Shown here: positions 15,137 to 24,414 of the stretch, piece after piece
Layout of the letters: every line of letters begins with the position of its first letter
How positions within the stretch are numbered: position 1 is the stretch's first letter
Source of the DNA: Bacteroidota bacterium
GTDB lineage: Bacteria; Bacteroidota; Bacteroidia; 2-12-FULL-35-15
Length of the DNA: 64,000 bases
Direction: 5' to 3'
Assembly: GCA_025963725.1 (NCBI GenBank)
Contig: JAOQAE010000004.1
Location: 431,616 to 495,615 of the forward strand
Translations under genes and position numbers: made by a program
The notes under the pieces: model-generated
What the model was told of the DNA's origin: nothing
The model's database searches: none
Seen by the model: only the letters and a program-made list of their open reading frames with translations

Positions 15137-16390
15137 TTGAGCATCGAACGCTTCATAGCAAAACGGATCATTTTCGGACAGTCGGGCAGCAATCAATTAT
15201 CGCGCCCCATTATGCGCGTGTCGGTGCTGGGCATTGCGCTGGGCATGGCCTTGATGATCCTTACACTTGCCGTGGTAAGCGGGTTCCAGAAAGAGATCAG
15301 GAACAAGCTCATCGGCTTCGGCGCGCATATCCAGATCACCAATTACGATAACAATGTAAGCGATGAGCCGCAGCCGATCACCAGCAGGCCCGACTTTCTC
15401 GAAGACCTGAATGAGCTTCCGCAGATCAAACACATTCAGTCGTACGCCACCAAAAGCGGGATCATAAAAACAAAGACGGATAATGAAGGCGTGCTGCTGA
15501 AAGGAGTCGGAGCTGATTACGACTGGAGCTTCATAGAGCAGAACCTTGTAGCCGGGAAAGTATTTACAGTGAGCGATACCGGCCTTACGCGCAGCATTGT
15601 GATCTCCAAGCTGCTTGCCGATAAGCTGGAGCTGAAGCTGGATGATAAAATGGTGATCTACTTCCTGATCCGGAAAACCGACAGCGCAGAAAATGTAAGC
15701 TATGAGCAGCGTGTGAAAACATTTTTTATTTCAGGGATCTACAACACCGGCTATGAGGATGTGGATAAAAAATTAACGCTTGTCGACATCCGCCAGATCA
15801 GGAAGCTGAACTACTGGAATGAAGATCAGGTTGGCGGCTTCGAGATCGCGATCAATGATTACAATCAGATAGATGAGCTGGGCGCTGAGGTGAATGCGCT
15901 TGCCGGGCAGGGCTTTGTGGCGCAAACCATCAAGGAAACAAACCCCACGGTGTTTTCCTGGCTCGATCTGCAGGATGTGAACGCGGTGATCGTGATCACG
16001 CTGATGCTGCTCGTTGCGGGGATCAATATGATCTCCGTGCTGCTGATCCTCATCCTTGAGCGAACCAATATGATCGGCATCCTGAAAGCGCTTGGCGCAA
16101 AGAATAAAAGCATCCGCGGAATCTTTTTATACAATGCCGCGTACCTGATCGGCAAAGGCCTGTTCTGGGGAAACCTGCTCGGGATCGGCATTGCGCTGAT
16201 GCAGCAGCAGTTTGGCCTTTTCACGCTCGACCCAAAAACATATTATATTTCAGTAGTGCCGGTGCACCTCGATGTGGTGACAATTCTCCTGCTCAATGCC
16301 GGCACGCTTGTATGCTGCCTGCTGATGCTCATCGTGCCAAGCTTCATTGTTGCGAAAATTACGCCGGTGAAATCGATCAGGTTTAGCTGA
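15137..16390 (+). CDS. LolC/LolE-like ABC permease (FtsX fold)
   Basis: A 417-aa inner-membrane protein with the lipoprotein-releasing permease layout: a first membrane helix after IERFIAKRIIFG, a large periplasmic domain (about residues 45-265), and three C-terminal helices of an FtsX-like domain. In Lol systems such a protein extracts outer-membrane lipoproteins with a LolD ATPase; no ATPase gene is adjacent. The start appears to be TTG: no ATG precedes the conserved N-terminal helix, and the next one (Met 26, IMRVSV) would cut it away. Given the number of lipoproteins here, a Lol role is plausible. Confidence 0.85.
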   Translation: MSIERFIAKRIIFGQSGSNQLSRPIMRVSVLGIALGMALMILTLAVVSGFQKEIRNKLIGFGAHIQITNYDNNVSDEPQPITSRPDFLEDLNELPQIKHIQSYATKSGIIKTKTDNEGVLLKGVGADYDWSFIEQNLVAGKVFTVSDTGLTRSIVISKLLADKLELKLDDKMVIYFLIRKTDSAENVSYEQRVKTFFISGIYNTGYEDVDKKLTLVDIRQIRKLNYWNEDQVGGFEIAINDYNQIDELGAEVNALAGQGFVAQTIKETNPTVFSWLDLQDVNAVIVITLMLLVAGINMISVLLILILERTNMIGILKALGAKNKSIRGIFLYNAAYLIGKGLFWGNLLGIGIALMQQQFGLFTLDPKTYYISVVPVHLDVVTILLLNAGTLVCCLLMLIVPSFIVAKITPVKSIRFS

Positions 16391-16398
16391 AAATTTCG

Positions 16399-16406
16399 TA
16401 AATTTG
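16399..16406 (+). promoter_or_regulatory. -7 box of the toxin-antitoxin pair
   Basis: TAAATTTG lies 22 bases before the antitoxin ATG at 16428. Confidence 0.45.
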
Positions 16407-16427
16407 CTTTATATAATTAAGAATAAA

Positions 16428-16661
16428 ATGAATGTAGCAGTCACAAAAGTTGAATTAGTAAAGCAACTTTTAAATTCAAATAATACAGCTTTGATTAAGC
16501 ATATCAAAGCCCTTTTTGAAACCGAGGATTCCGACTTTTGGGATGAAATGCCTGCTGATATAAAACAATCGGTTGAGCGTGGATTAAAACAAGCAGATAA
16601 GGGGGAGTTGAAAAGCCATAGCGATGTGATGAAAAAGTATAAAAAATGGCTAAAGAAGTAA
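16428..16661 (+). CDS. Antitoxin of a RelE/ParE-type toxin-antitoxin module
   Basis: A 77-aa acidic, helical protein starting MNVAVTKVELVKQLL. The segment FWDEMPADIKQSVERGLKQAD followed by a basic KKYKKWLKK tail is typical of the small antitoxins that precede ParE/RelE toxins in Bacteroidota. Its end overlaps the toxin ATG by 16 bases, so translation is coupled. By analogy it should neutralise the toxin and repress the shared promoter. The DNA is clearly more AT-rich than the genes on either side, which fits acquisition by transfer. A longer frame starts at a TTG inside the promoter box, so I use the ATG. Confidence 0.8.
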   Translation: MNVAVTKVELVKQLLNSNNTALIKHIKALFETEDSDFWDEMPADIKQSVERGLKQADKGELKSHSDVMKKYKKWLKK

Positions 16662-16948
16662 AATGGACTCCGGAAGCCGAGGACACTTTTGAAAAAATAA
16701 TACTTTACCTTCAGGATAAGTGGACTGAACGCGAAGTTTCCAACTTTGTTAATGCCAGCAGTAAAATAATTTCCTACATCTCTGAAAATTCGCTTATGTT
16801 TCGCCAATCGCGGAAGCATAATATCCGCGAAGCAGTGGTCACAAAACATAATTTGTTGCTATACAGGGTAAAGCCCCGCCATATTGAATTGCTTGCATTC
16901 TGGGATACCCGGAAAAATCCCAGGAAAAAGTTCAGGCGCAAAAAGTAG
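16646..16948 (+). CDS. RelE/ParE-family toxin
   Basis: A 100-aa basic protein with the RelE/ParE fold pattern: an opening strand VKWTPEAEDTFEKII, two helices with YLQDKWTEREVSNFV, strand VTKHNLLLYRV and a closing HIELLAFWDTRKNP. The last motif (FWDTRKNP) is common in ParE-like toxins of this phylum. RelE members cut mRNA on the ribosome and ParE members poison gyrase; the sequence does not decide between them. It overlaps the antitoxin gene by 16 bases and shares its low GC content. Confidence 0.85.
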   Translation: MAKEVKWTPEAEDTFEKIILYLQDKWTEREVSNFVNASSKIISYISENSLMFRQSRKHNIREAVVTKHNLLLYRVKPRHIELLAFWDTRKNPRKKFRRKK

Positions 16949-16967
16949 CCTTCCTGCATTTATCGCA

Positions 16968-16998
16968 TTTGCACCCTCCCTCTTTTTTTGTACTTTCG
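16968..16998 (+). promoter_or_regulatory. Promoter of the cystathionine beta-synthase gene
   Basis: TTTG at 16968-16971 and TACTTTCG at 16991-16998 are 19 bases apart, with the ATG 26 bases downstream. Confidence 0.5.
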
Positions 16999-17023
16999 CA
17001 TTCTCAGAAAACAAACAGAACCC

Positions 17024-18400
17024 ATGGCATTCAGAAAAGCAAGCAACAACATCCTTGAAACAATAGGCAATACACCTCTTGTCCGCATCAATAACCTTAC
17101 AAAAGACCTAAAAGCCACCGTATACGCAAAGGTGGAAACCTTTAACCCGGGCAACTCCATCAAAGACCGCATGGCGCTGAAAATGGTGGAAGATGCAGAG
17201 AAGGACGGCCGCTTAAAGCCGGGCGGGACCATCATTGAAGGTACCAGCGGTAACACCGGGATGGGACTTGCCATTGCAGCCATCATTAAAGGATACAAAT
17301 GTATTTTCACCACAACAGATAAGCAGTCGAAGGAAAAAGTAGATGCATTGCGCGCATTCGGTGCGGATGTGATCGTTTGTCCGACCGACGTTGACCCTGA
17401 AGACCCGCGCTCTTATTATTCCGTTTCTTCACGCTTGGTGAAGGAAGTGCCGAATGCCTGGAAGCCTAACCAGTACGATAATTTAAGCAATTCACAGGCG
17501 CATTATGAGCAAACCGGCCCTGAGATCTGGGAGCAGACCGAAGGAAAGATCACGCACCTTGTGGTGGGTGTTGGTACCGGCGGAACCATTTGCGGAACAG
17601 GAAAATATTTGAAGGAAAAAAATCCCAATGTGAAGATCTGGGGCATCGATACTTACGGCTCCGTGTTCAAGAAATACAAGGAAACCGGGATCTTCGATAA
17701 GAATGAGATCTACCCGTACATTACCGAAGGCATCGGGGAAGATTTTTTACCGGCGAATGTCGATTTCAATGTGATCGACCGTTTTGAAAAAGTAACCGAT
17801 AAGGATGCTGCGATGATGACCCGCGAGATCACCAAGCGGGAAGGCATTTTTGCAGGCAACTCCGCCGGTTCTGCCATGGCAGGCCTGATGCAGCTGAAAG
17901 ATGAACTGAAAGAAGGCGATGTGGTAGTAGTGATCTTTCACGATCATGGAACGCGCTATTTAGGAAAGATGTTCAACGATGAGTGGATGCTTGAAAAAGG
18001 CTTCTTCGATAAAAAAGGGCTTGTTGCTAAAGACCTCGTGAACAACAATACCAATGGAAAGCTGATCACTGTCGAAAGCAATGATACCATCGGAAATGCC
18101 GTGAAGCTCATGAGCAAAATGGCCATTTCGCAGGTGCCTGTCACCAATGGCGGAAGGATCATCGGCTCGCTCAACGAAAGCCTGATGTTCGCAAAGGTGA
18201 TCGCAAATCCTGACGTGAAAAGCCACATGGTGGAATCTATTATGCAGCCTGCATTCCCCTTCGTGGATATTTCGGCGCCGGTGGATTCATTGTCGGCCAT
18301 GTTCACCGATAACAATCCCGCTGTGCTTGTAAAGGATTTTAAGCTCGACAAAACATACATCATCACAAGGCATGATGTGATCAACGCGCTGACTAAATAA
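17024..18400 (+). CDS. Cystathionine beta-synthase (PLP domain plus CBS pair)
   Basis: A 458-aa fold-type II PLP enzyme that condenses serine (or O-acetylserine) with homocysteine, or makes cysteine. The PLP Lys is K47 in NPGNSIKDR; the GTSGNTG phosphate loop and GTGGTICG cofactor loop are intact. From about residue 335 a CBS-domain pair follows (VESNDTIGNAVKLM, ISQVPVTNGGRIIGSL, VDSLSAMF), as in eukaryotic-type enzymes where it senses ligands. The frame is open 12 codons further upstream, but the promoter position and family alignment favour the ATG at 17024. An inverted repeat follows the gene. Confidence 0.93.
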   Translation: MAFRKASNNILETIGNTPLVRINNLTKDLKATVYAKVETFNPGNSIKDRMALKMVEDAEKDGRLKPGGTIIEGTSGNTGMGLAIAAIIKGYKCIFTTTDKQSKEKVDALRAFGADVIVCPTDVDPEDPRSYYSVSSRLVKEVPNAWKPNQYDNLSNSQAHYEQTGPEIWEQTEGKITHLVVGVGTGGTICGTGKYLKEKNPNVKIWGIDTYGSVFKKYKETGIFDKNEIYPYITEGIGEDFLPANVDFNVIDRFEKVTDKDAAMMTREITKREGIFAGNSAGSAMAGLMQLKDELKEGDVVVVIFHDHGTRYLGKMFNDEWMLEKGFFDKKGLVAKDLVNNNTNGKLITVESNDTIGNAVKLMSKMAISQVPVTNGGRIIGSLNESLMFAKVIANPDVKSHMVESIMQPAFPFVDISAPVDSLSAMFTDNNPAVLVKDFKLDKTYIITRHDVINALTK

Positions 18401-18416
18401 CCGGTTATTAAGTTGA

Positions 18417-18451
18417 TTGGGTTAATTCGGGCTTAGCCTGAATTAACCCAA
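18417..18451. terminator. Inverted repeat after the CBS gene, possible terminator
   Basis: 15-base arms (18417-18431 and 18437-18451, containing GGGTTAATTC) with one G-T pair and loop CTTAG. No T run follows, so it may be an mRNA end structure or a mobile palindrome rather than an intrinsic terminator. Confidence 0.5.
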
Positions 18452-18479
18452 TACCCGATTAACCTTCAACCCTTTCCTG

Positions 18480-19325
18480 ATGACTATTTTTACCGACCAA
18501 TTAGGAAGAAAAATAAGTCTTACTGCAATTCCCCGCCGTATCATCTCCCTTGTTCCTTCCCAAACGGAGCTGCTGTATGATCTCGGCCTGCGCGATGAGG
18601 TGGTGGGGATCACTAAATTCTGCATTCATCCCGAAGAATGGTTCCGCACAAAAACACGCGTGGGCGGCACCAAAAAATATGATTTCGAAAAGATAAAAGC
18701 ATTGCAGCCCGACCTGATCATCGGCAACAAGGAGGAGAATGAAAAGGAGCAGATCGAATTGCTGATGAAGGAGTACAATGTATGGATGAGCGACATCTAT
18801 ACACTGAAAGATGCATTGCAGATGATCGCCGCGCTCGGAGCCCTGCTCGGAAAAAATGAAGCTGCCACCAATCTGAAATTAGAGATCGAATCACGGTTCC
18901 GCAGGTTTACAGCAAGCTCTCCATCTTCCACCAGCCTCCCACCTCCAACCCTCAACCTCCAACCTCCCACCTCCCGCCTCCGCACTTCCTACTTCATCTG
19001 GCGCAAGCCATACATGGTTGCCGGCCACGATACATTCATCAACGAGATGATGAAGCTCTGCGGCTTTGAAAATGTATTTACTGATCGCGATTCGCGTTAC
19101 CCGGAAGTAAGCAGGGAAGAGATCCTGGAAGCAAAGCCGGAGCTGATCCTGTTATCATCGGAGCCGTATCCCTTCAAAGAGCAGCACATCATGGAATTCC
19201 GGGAACTGCTGCCCGATGCGAAGGTGATGGTGGTTGACGGTGAGATCTTTTCCTGGTACGGCTCCCGGCTGCTGAAGGCGCCTGCTTATTTCAGCACGCT
19301 CATCGAAGCGGCGGCCTCGGCATAA
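18480..19325 (+). CDS. BtuF/FepB-like metal-chelate binding protein without signal peptide
   Basis: A 281-aa protein with the helical-backbone receptor fold: N lobe with RIISLVPSQTELLYDLGL and VVGITKFCIHPEEW, a helical spine, and C lobe with MVAGHDTFINEMMKLCGFENVF and EEILEAKPELILLSSEP. Such proteins bind cobalamin, haem or siderophores. No signal peptide is present and the first ATG follows the 18417-18451 inverted repeat, so the protein appears cytoplasmic; this form is familiar in Bacteroidota but its role is unclear. Residues about 145-168 are a Pro/Ser/Leu linker encoded by a C/T-rich low-complexity repeat (18918-18990) that looks inserted between the lobes. Confidence 0.82.
   Translation: MTIFTDQLGRKISLTAIPRRIISLVPSQTELLYDLGLRDEVVGITKFCIHPEEWFRTKTRVGGTKKYDFEKIKALQPDLIIGNKEENEKEQIELLMKEYNVWMSDIYTLKDALQMIAALGALLGKNEAATNLKLEIESRFRRFTASSPSSTSLPPPTLNLQPPTSRLRTSYFIWRKPYMVAGHDTFINEMMKLCGFENVFTDRDSRYPEVSREEILEAKPELILLSSEPYPFKEQHIMEFRELLPDAKVMVVDGEIFSWYGSRLLKAPAYFSTLIEAAASA
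18918..18990 (+). repeat. C/T-rich minirepeat inside a coding sequence
   Basis: Iterations of CTCCCACCTCC and CTCCAACCTCC, about 70 bases with almost no G on this strand. It is translated as a Pro/Ser/Leu-rich linker and keeps the frame. Confidence 0.75.
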
Positions 19326-19370
19326 AAAAACGGAACTCTTACTAAATGTTTTTTTTGAGCTAATTCTTCT

Positions 19371-19378
19371 TAGCTTTG
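19371..19378 (+). promoter_or_regulatory. -7 box of the patatin gene
   Basis: TAGCTTTG, 20 bases before the ATG at 19399. The nearest TTTG (19354-19357) is too close to be a normal -33 element. Confidence 0.4.
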
Positions 19379-19398
19379 TACCTGCAAGACAGCACCCT

Positions 19399-21699
19399 AT
19401 GAATTTTTTTAAGCAATCCGTACTTACTCTCCTGGTATTGGCCTTGCTGCTCTTTTCACAACATCAGGCAAAAGCCCAGAAGGTAGGTTTGGTATTAAGT
19501 GGCGGCGCAGCCAGCGGAATTGCGCATATAGGCGTACTCAAAGCCCTCGAGGAAAATCACATCCCCATCGATTACATTACCGGCACCTCCATGGGTGCGC
19601 TCATCGGTGCGCTGTACGCGATGGGCTATTCGCCCGACCAGATAGAGGCGATGGTAAAAAGCGAGCAGTTCAGGAACTGGTCGGAGGGCATCATCGACCA
19701 GAAATTTGCATACTACTTTAAACGCGACGATAACAATGCGGCCTGGATCTCCTTCAAGCTCTCCGATTCCAGCCTTACGTCGCTTTTACCTACCAATCTT
19801 ATTTCGCCGGTCGCGATGGACTTTGGCACCATGGAGCTGGCAAGCGGTGCTGCCGCTGCTGCAAAATACAATTTCGACAGCCTCTTTGTGCCCTTCCGCT
19901 GCGTGGCTTCCGACATCGAGCTCAAAAAATCGATCATCTTCGGCAAGGGAGATCTTGCGGAAGCGGTAAGGGCATCCATGTCGTATCCCTTTTACATCAA
20001 GCCGATCACGGTGGATGGCAAGCTGCTGTACGATGGCGGATTGTACAATAACTTTCCTTCCAATGTGATGTACGATGAGTTCTACCCCGATTTTATCATC
20101 GGCAGCAATGTGACCGGGAATAACCCGCCTCCCAACGAGGATGATATTCTTTCGCAGATCAAAAGCATGCTGCAAAGCAAATCCGATTACACCATCCAGT
20201 GCGAGGCCGGCGTGATCATAGAGCCGATCACCGATGTGGGCCTGTTCAACTTTAATAACGTGGAGCCGATCATCGACAGCGGCTATGCGGCAGCCATGCG
20301 CCGGATGGATTTCATAAAGCAGTATGTTGAAAGACGGGTGGAGCCTATCGAGATCGCGGCAAAAAGGAAACAGTTCAAGGACAAGCAGCCGAAGGTCATG
20401 TTCGACCAGATCCATATTGAAGGCCTCAACAAAAAGCAATCGGAATATGCGCGAAAGGTGCTGCGCCATAAGAACAGGCTGGTGAGCTTTGAGGATATTA
20501 AGGAAGGCTATTTCAGGCTGGCTTCCGACAACAGGATCAAAAGCATTTATCCGAAGGCGAAGTTCAACCCCGAAACAGGCTATTACGACCTGTACCTCCG
20601 GATCAAGAAAGAGCGGAACATTGTAACCTATTTCGGCGGCGATTTCTCCAACAAGCCCATCAGCGAAGGCTATCTCGGGCTGCAGTACAATTACCTCGGG
20701 CGCTTTGCCGCAAGCCTTATGGGAAATGCCTATTTCGGCAAGCTGTACAGCTCCGTGCAGGTGAAGACGCGCCTCGATTTTCCGCTGCCTACGCCATTGT
20801 ATGTGGAGCCCGTGTTTGTATGGAACAAATGGGATTATTACAGGAGCAGCAGCGCTTTCCGCGAGGACATTAAGCCCGCGTACCTTGTGCAGAGTGAAAT
20901 GTATGGTGAGATCAATACAGGTTTCCCTACCGGCAAAAAAGGCCGCATCGTAACAGGGGCCGGACTTGCGGAGATCACAGACACGTATTACCAGACCAGC
21001 AATTTTTCGCAGCGCGATACCGCCGACCGTACCGATTTTGATGTGGTGAGCGCACAGGCTTATTACGAGATCAATTCACTGAACAGGAAACAGTATGCGA
21101 ACAAGGGCGAATTCCTGAACATCCGTGTACGGTATGTGAACGGTCTCGAAACAAACACGCCGGGATCCACCACCGTGATCGATACGCTCACCAGCTACCT
21201 GAACTACCATGAATGGGTAACATTTAAGATGACCGGCGAGCGGTACTTCAACAGGCGCGGAACACTCAAGATCGGCATCTTCGGCGAGGCCGCCTATTCC
21301 ACGCAAACGCTATTCAATAATTATACATCCAGTATCCTTTCGGCTCCTGCCTTTCAGCCTACTCCCGACAGCAAAACCCTGTTCCTGGAAAATTACAGGA
21401 CGCATAAATACCTTGCGGGAGGCCTGAAATTCGTGGTGAATATCCGCAAGAACATCGAGTTCAGGCTGGAAGGATATATTTACCAGCCTTACGAGGTGCT
21501 CATCAAGCGCGAAGACCTGAAAGTGGACTACGGCCAGCCCTTTGCTCTGCAGCACTACATCGGCACAGGCGCAATTGTATGGCATACGCCGGTGGGCCCG
21601 ATGTGCTTCAGCGTGAATTATTACGACCAGGTGAAAGACCCTTTCTCCATCCTTTTCCATTTCGGCTTTATCATGTTCAACAAGCGTGCGCTGGAGTAA
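19399..21699 (+). CDS. Patatin-like phospholipase fused to POTRA and Omp85 barrel (type Vd-like)
   Basis: A 766-aa exported protein (signal to about residue 26, QAKA). The N-terminal patatin domain has the oxyanion stretch GGAASG (35-40), nucleophile S64 in GTSMG and catalytic D212 in DGGLYNN, so the Ser-Asp dyad is complete. A single POTRA-like segment follows (KVMFDQIHIEGLNKKQSEYARKVL shortened here by position, about residues 333-405), then about 350 residues of beta-barrel ending in an aromatic-rich strand (FSILFHFGFIMFNKR). This is the domain order of PlpD-type autotransported phospholipases. Lipid hydrolysis at the cell surface or in the periplasm is the likely role. The gene is monocistronic. 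Confidence 0.9.
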   Translation: MNFFKQSVLTLLVLALLLFSQHQAKAQKVGLVLSGGAASGIAHIGVLKALEENHIPIDYITGTSMGALIGALYAMGYSPDQIEAMVKSEQFRNWSEGIIDQKFAYYFKRDDNNAAWISFKLSDSSLTSLLPTNLISPVAMDFGTMELASGAAAAAKYNFDSLFVPFRCVASDIELKKSIIFGKGDLAEAVRASMSYPFYIKPITVDGKLLYDGGLYNNFPSNVMYDEFYPDFIIGSNVTGNNPPPNEDDILSQIKSMLQSKSDYTIQCEAGVIIEPITDVGLFNFNNVEPIIDSGYAAAMRRMDFIKQYVERRVEPIEIAAKRKQFKDKQPKVMFDQIHIEGLNKKQSEYARKVLRHKNRLVSFEDIKEGYFRLASDNRIKSIYPKAKFNPETGYYDLYLRIKKERNIVTYFGGDFSNKPISEGYLGLQYNYLGRFAASLMGNAYFGKLYSSVQVKTRLDFPLPTPLYVEPVFVWNKWDYYRSSSAFREDIKPAYLVQSEMYGEINTGFPTGKKGRIVTGAGLAEITDTYYQTSNFSQRDTADRTDFDVVSAQAYYEINSLNRKQYANKGEFLNIRVRYVNGLETNTPGSTTVIDTLTSYLNYHEWVTFKMTGERYFNRRGTLKIGIFGEAAYSTQTLFNNYTSSILSAPAFQPTPDSKTLFLENYRTHKYLAGGLKFVVNIRKNIEFRLEGYIYQPYEVLIKREDLKVDYGQPFALQHYIGTGAIVWHTPVGPMCFSVNYYDQVKDPFSILFHFGFIMFNKRALE

Positions 21700-21762
21700 A
21701 ACAGTGGAGCCACAGCCCTGCAATTTCTTTCTATTCTTTTGAAGATCAATATTTTGCCAAAT

Positions 21763-21794
21763 TTTGATATTTAGGATAAATTTGCCTAAGTTTG
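21763..21794 (+). promoter_or_regulatory. Promoter of the pyrophosphatase gene
   Basis: TTTG at 21763-21766, 20 bases, then TAAGTTTG at 21787-21794: a near-consensus Bacteroidota promoter, with a leader of about 60 bases. Confidence 0.6.
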
Positions 21795-21862
21795 CAGCCC
21801 TTTAAATGGATATTTCTGTTTAAGGGGAATTGAAACAAACTACAAACAATTTAACTGATACT

Positions 21863-24346
21863 ATGAACGAATACGTAATTTACTTAGTACCCGCATTAGG
21901 GGTTTTAGGATTGCTGGTAATGGCGATCAAGAGTGCCTGGGTAAGCAAACAGGATCCGGGTGATGCAAAAATGCAGGAGCTCGCCGGCTATATTGCCGAC
22001 GGTGCAATGGCTTTTTTAAAGGCAGAATGGAAAGTGCTCAGCATTTTTGTTTTGTTTGCAGCAGCATTATTAGCGTATTCGGGAACTATCCACGAAATTA
22101 ACGGTAAGGAGATCCACTCAAGCTGGATCATCTGCATCGCATTTATTATAGGTGCCGTATTTTCTGCAACAGCAGGATACATCGGGATGAAGGTTGCCAC
22201 AAAGGCAAACGTTCGTACCACGCAGGCAGCCCGTACAAGCCTTGCACAGGCGCTCAAAGTTTCATTTACGGGCGGTACCGTAATGGGCCTTGGTGTTGCC
22301 GGTTTGGCAGTATTGGGCTTAGGCGGGTTGTTCATTGTATTCCTTAATGTGTTTGCAGGCATGGGCCCCGATACGGTTAAAACCGCTATCGAAGTGCTTA
22401 CCGGCTTCTCCCTGGGTGCCGAGTCGATCGCGCTGTTTGCACGCGTTGGCGGTGGTATCTATACCAAAGCAGCCGATGTTGGAGCGGATTTAGTAGGTAA
22501 AGTGGAAGCGGGAATTCCGGAAGATGACGTTCGTAACCCGGCTACAATTGCCGATAACGTTGGAGATAACGTAGGTGACGTTGCAGGTATGGGCGCCGAT
22601 CTTTTCGGTTCTTATGTGGCAACAATCCTTGCAACAATGGTATTGGGGCAGGAGATCGATGCTTCCGCGGATAACTTCCAGGGAATGTCGCCGATCTTAT
22701 TGCCAATGGTGATCTGCGGGCTTGGAATTGTGTTCTCTATTATCGGAACGCTTTTCGTTCGCATCAAGGATGAAAAATCAAATGTGCAGAATGCGCTGAA
22801 CATGGGTAACTGGTCATCCATGCTGCTCACCGTGATCGCATCTTATTTCGTTGTAAACTACATGCTGCCTGAGCACCTGAGCCTGCGTGGATACGAATTC
22901 ACCCGTACAGGTGTATTCGCGGCCATCATCGTGGGAACCGTAGTAGGAGCCATCATGAGCATCGTTACAGAATATTATACGGCAATGGGCAAAGGCCCGG
23001 TAAACTCGATCATCCAGCAATCATCCACAGGCCATGCCACCAACATCATCGGTGGTTTATCCGTAGGTATGAAATCAACCGTAGTGCCTATCTTAACACT
23101 CGCTGTAGGTATTGTATGCTCTTACTCTTTTGCAGGATTATACGGTGTTGCTATTGCAGCGGCAGGTATGATGGCAACAACTGCTATGCAGCTTGCGATC
23201 GATGCATTCGGGCCTATCGCGGATAACGCAGGCGGGATCGCTGAAATGAGCCAGCTTCCTCCTGAAGTGCGTGAGCGCACCGATAACCTGGATGCTGTTG
23301 GAAATACAACAGCTGCAACCGGAAAAGGCTTTGCGATCGCTTCGGCGGCATTAACATCACTTGCATTATTCGCGGCATTCGTTGGAGTAGCCGGCATCTC
23401 TGCTATTGATATTTACAAAGCGCCTGTGCTGGCTGCATTGTTCGTTGGAGCAATGATCCCTTTTATTTTCTCTGCATTGTGCATCGCTGCGGTTGGTAAA
23501 GCTGCAATGGACATGGTACAGGAAGTTAGGCGCCAGTTCCGCGAAATTCCGGGCATTATGGAATACAAGGCAAAGCCCGAGTATGAAAAATGCGTGGAGA
23601 TCTCTACAAAAGCTTCTATCCGCGAAATGATCCTTCCGGGGGCAATTGCGCTTATCACGCCATTATTGGTAGGCTTCGGCTTAAAAGGACTGTTCCGCGA
23701 AGTGAGCTCTGCGGAGATCCTGGGCGGATTGCTTGCTGGTGTTACCGTATCGGGTGTATTGATGGGAATTTTCCAGAACAATGCCGGCGGTGCATGGGAC
23801 AATGCAAAAAAATCATTCGAAAAAGGAGTGCTGATCAACGGCGAAATGTTCTACAAAAAATCGGAGCCGCACAAAGCATCCGTTACAGGTGATACTGTTG
23901 GAGATCCGTTCAAGGATACTTCCGGGCCTTCCATGAACATCCTCATTAAATTAATGTCGATCGTATCCCTCGTAATTGCACCTTACATCGCAGTGAACTC
24001 TGCGGATGGAATGGACAAATGCAAAATGGGAACAGAATGCGAAATGGGAGCAGGCGCAATGAAGGATGATTGCTGCAAAATGGCAATGAACCCGAAATGC
24101 GACATGGAAAAATGCATGCACATGACCAAGGAAGCTTGCGCTGCATATTGCGATTCTGTTGGCTGCACGGCTGAGCAAAAAGCAATGTGCGTAGAGCATG
24201 CTGGCACGGCCGGAAAATCATGCTGCAAAGAAGGAGCGGAAATGCATGGCGATAAAGCCTGCATGGAAGGCTGCACTCACGGCTGCAAAACAAAAGAAGA
24301 ATGCATGACGGCATGCGGCGACGCATGTGCGAAGAAACATGAATAA
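21863..24346 (+). CDS. hppA: Membrane-bound ion-pumping pyrophosphatase with Cys/Met-rich C-terminal tail
   Basis: An 827-aa protein. Residues 1 to about 715 are a complete multi-helix membrane pyrophosphatase that couples PPi hydrolysis to proton or sodium export. Substrate motifs [38 protein letters not shown] and [17 protein letters not shown] are intact. Ala at 484 (GNTTAA) marks the potassium-dependent subtype; sodium versus proton specificity cannot be settled by eye. The surprise is residues 717-827: 111 residues with 18 Cys, 13 Met and 5 His, in CC, CxxxC and MxM patterns, resembling a metallothionein or copper chaperone. In known structures the C-terminus lies outside the cytoplasm, so the tail should be periplasmic. 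The start is ATG 21863; an open frame 11 codons upstream lacks support. Confidence 0.95.
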   Translation: MNEYVIYLVPALGVLGLLVMAIKSAWVSKQDPGDAKMQELAGYIADGAMAFLKAEWKVLSIFVLFAAALLAYSGTIHEINGKEIHSSWIICIAFIIGAVFSATAGYIGMKVATKANVRTTQAARTSLAQALKVSFTGGTVMGLGVAGLAVLGLGGLFIVFLNVFAGMGPDTVKTAIEVLTGFSLGAESIALFARVGGGIYTKAADVGADLVGKVEAGIPEDDVRNPATIADNVGDNVGDVAGMGADLFGSYVATILATMVLGQEIDASADNFQGMSPILLPMVICGLGIVFSIIGTLFVRIKDEKSNVQNALNMGNWSSMLLTVIASYFVVNYMLPEHLSLRGYEFTRTGVFAAIIVGTVVGAIMSIVTEYYTAMGKGPVNSIIQQSSTGHATNIIGGLSVGMKSTVVPILTLAVGIVCSYSFAGLYGVAIAAAGMMATTAMQLAIDAFGPIADNAGGIAEMSQLPPEVRERTDNLDAVGNTTAATGKGFAIASAALTSLALFAAFVGVAGISAIDIYKAPVLAALFVGAMIPFIFSALCIAAVGKAAMDMVQEVRRQFREIPGIMEYKAKPEYEKCVEISTKASIREMILPGAIALITPLLVGFGLKGLFREVSSAEILGGLLAGVTVSGVLMGIFQNNAGGAWDNAKKSFEKGVLINGEMFYKKSEPHKASVTGDTVGDPFKDTSGPSMNILIKLMSIVSLVIAPYIAVNSADGMDKCKMGTECEMGAGAMKDDCCKMAMNPKCDMEKCMHMTKEACAAYCDSVGCTAEQKAMCVEHAGTAGKSCCKEGAEMHGDKACMEGCTHGCKTKEECMTACGDACAKKHE

Positions 24347-24360
24347 ATAACGTTCAATTT

Positions 24361-24400
24361 AACAGCAGCGCCACACCATTAGTGTGGCGCTGCTGTTTTT
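24361..24400 (+). terminator. Strong terminator after hppA
   Basis: A perfect 16-base stem (arms 24361-24376 and 24382-24397, AACAGCAGCG...), a 5-base loop and a T run. Confidence 0.9.
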
Positions 24401-24414
24401 ACCGGCTTATAAAG

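Noticed and set aside
16428-16948. Genomic island around the toxin-antitoxin pair
   Set aside because: Only these 520 bases are AT-rich; the flanking permease and cystathionine beta-synthase genes look native and no integrase or direct repeats are seen.
18417-18451. Inverted repeat as an attachment site or IS end
   Set aside because: No transposase, target duplication or second copy is present; a transcript-end hairpin is simpler.
21830-21862. Eleven-codon N-terminal extension of the pyrophosphatase
   Set aside because: The extra residues are hydrophilic and lie before the normal family start; the ATG at 21863 begins the first membrane helix as expected.
22612-23838. Long minus-strand frames under the pyrophosphatase gene
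   Set aside because: They arise from the codon bias of the opposite strand in a conserved membrane protein gene and show no start signals.
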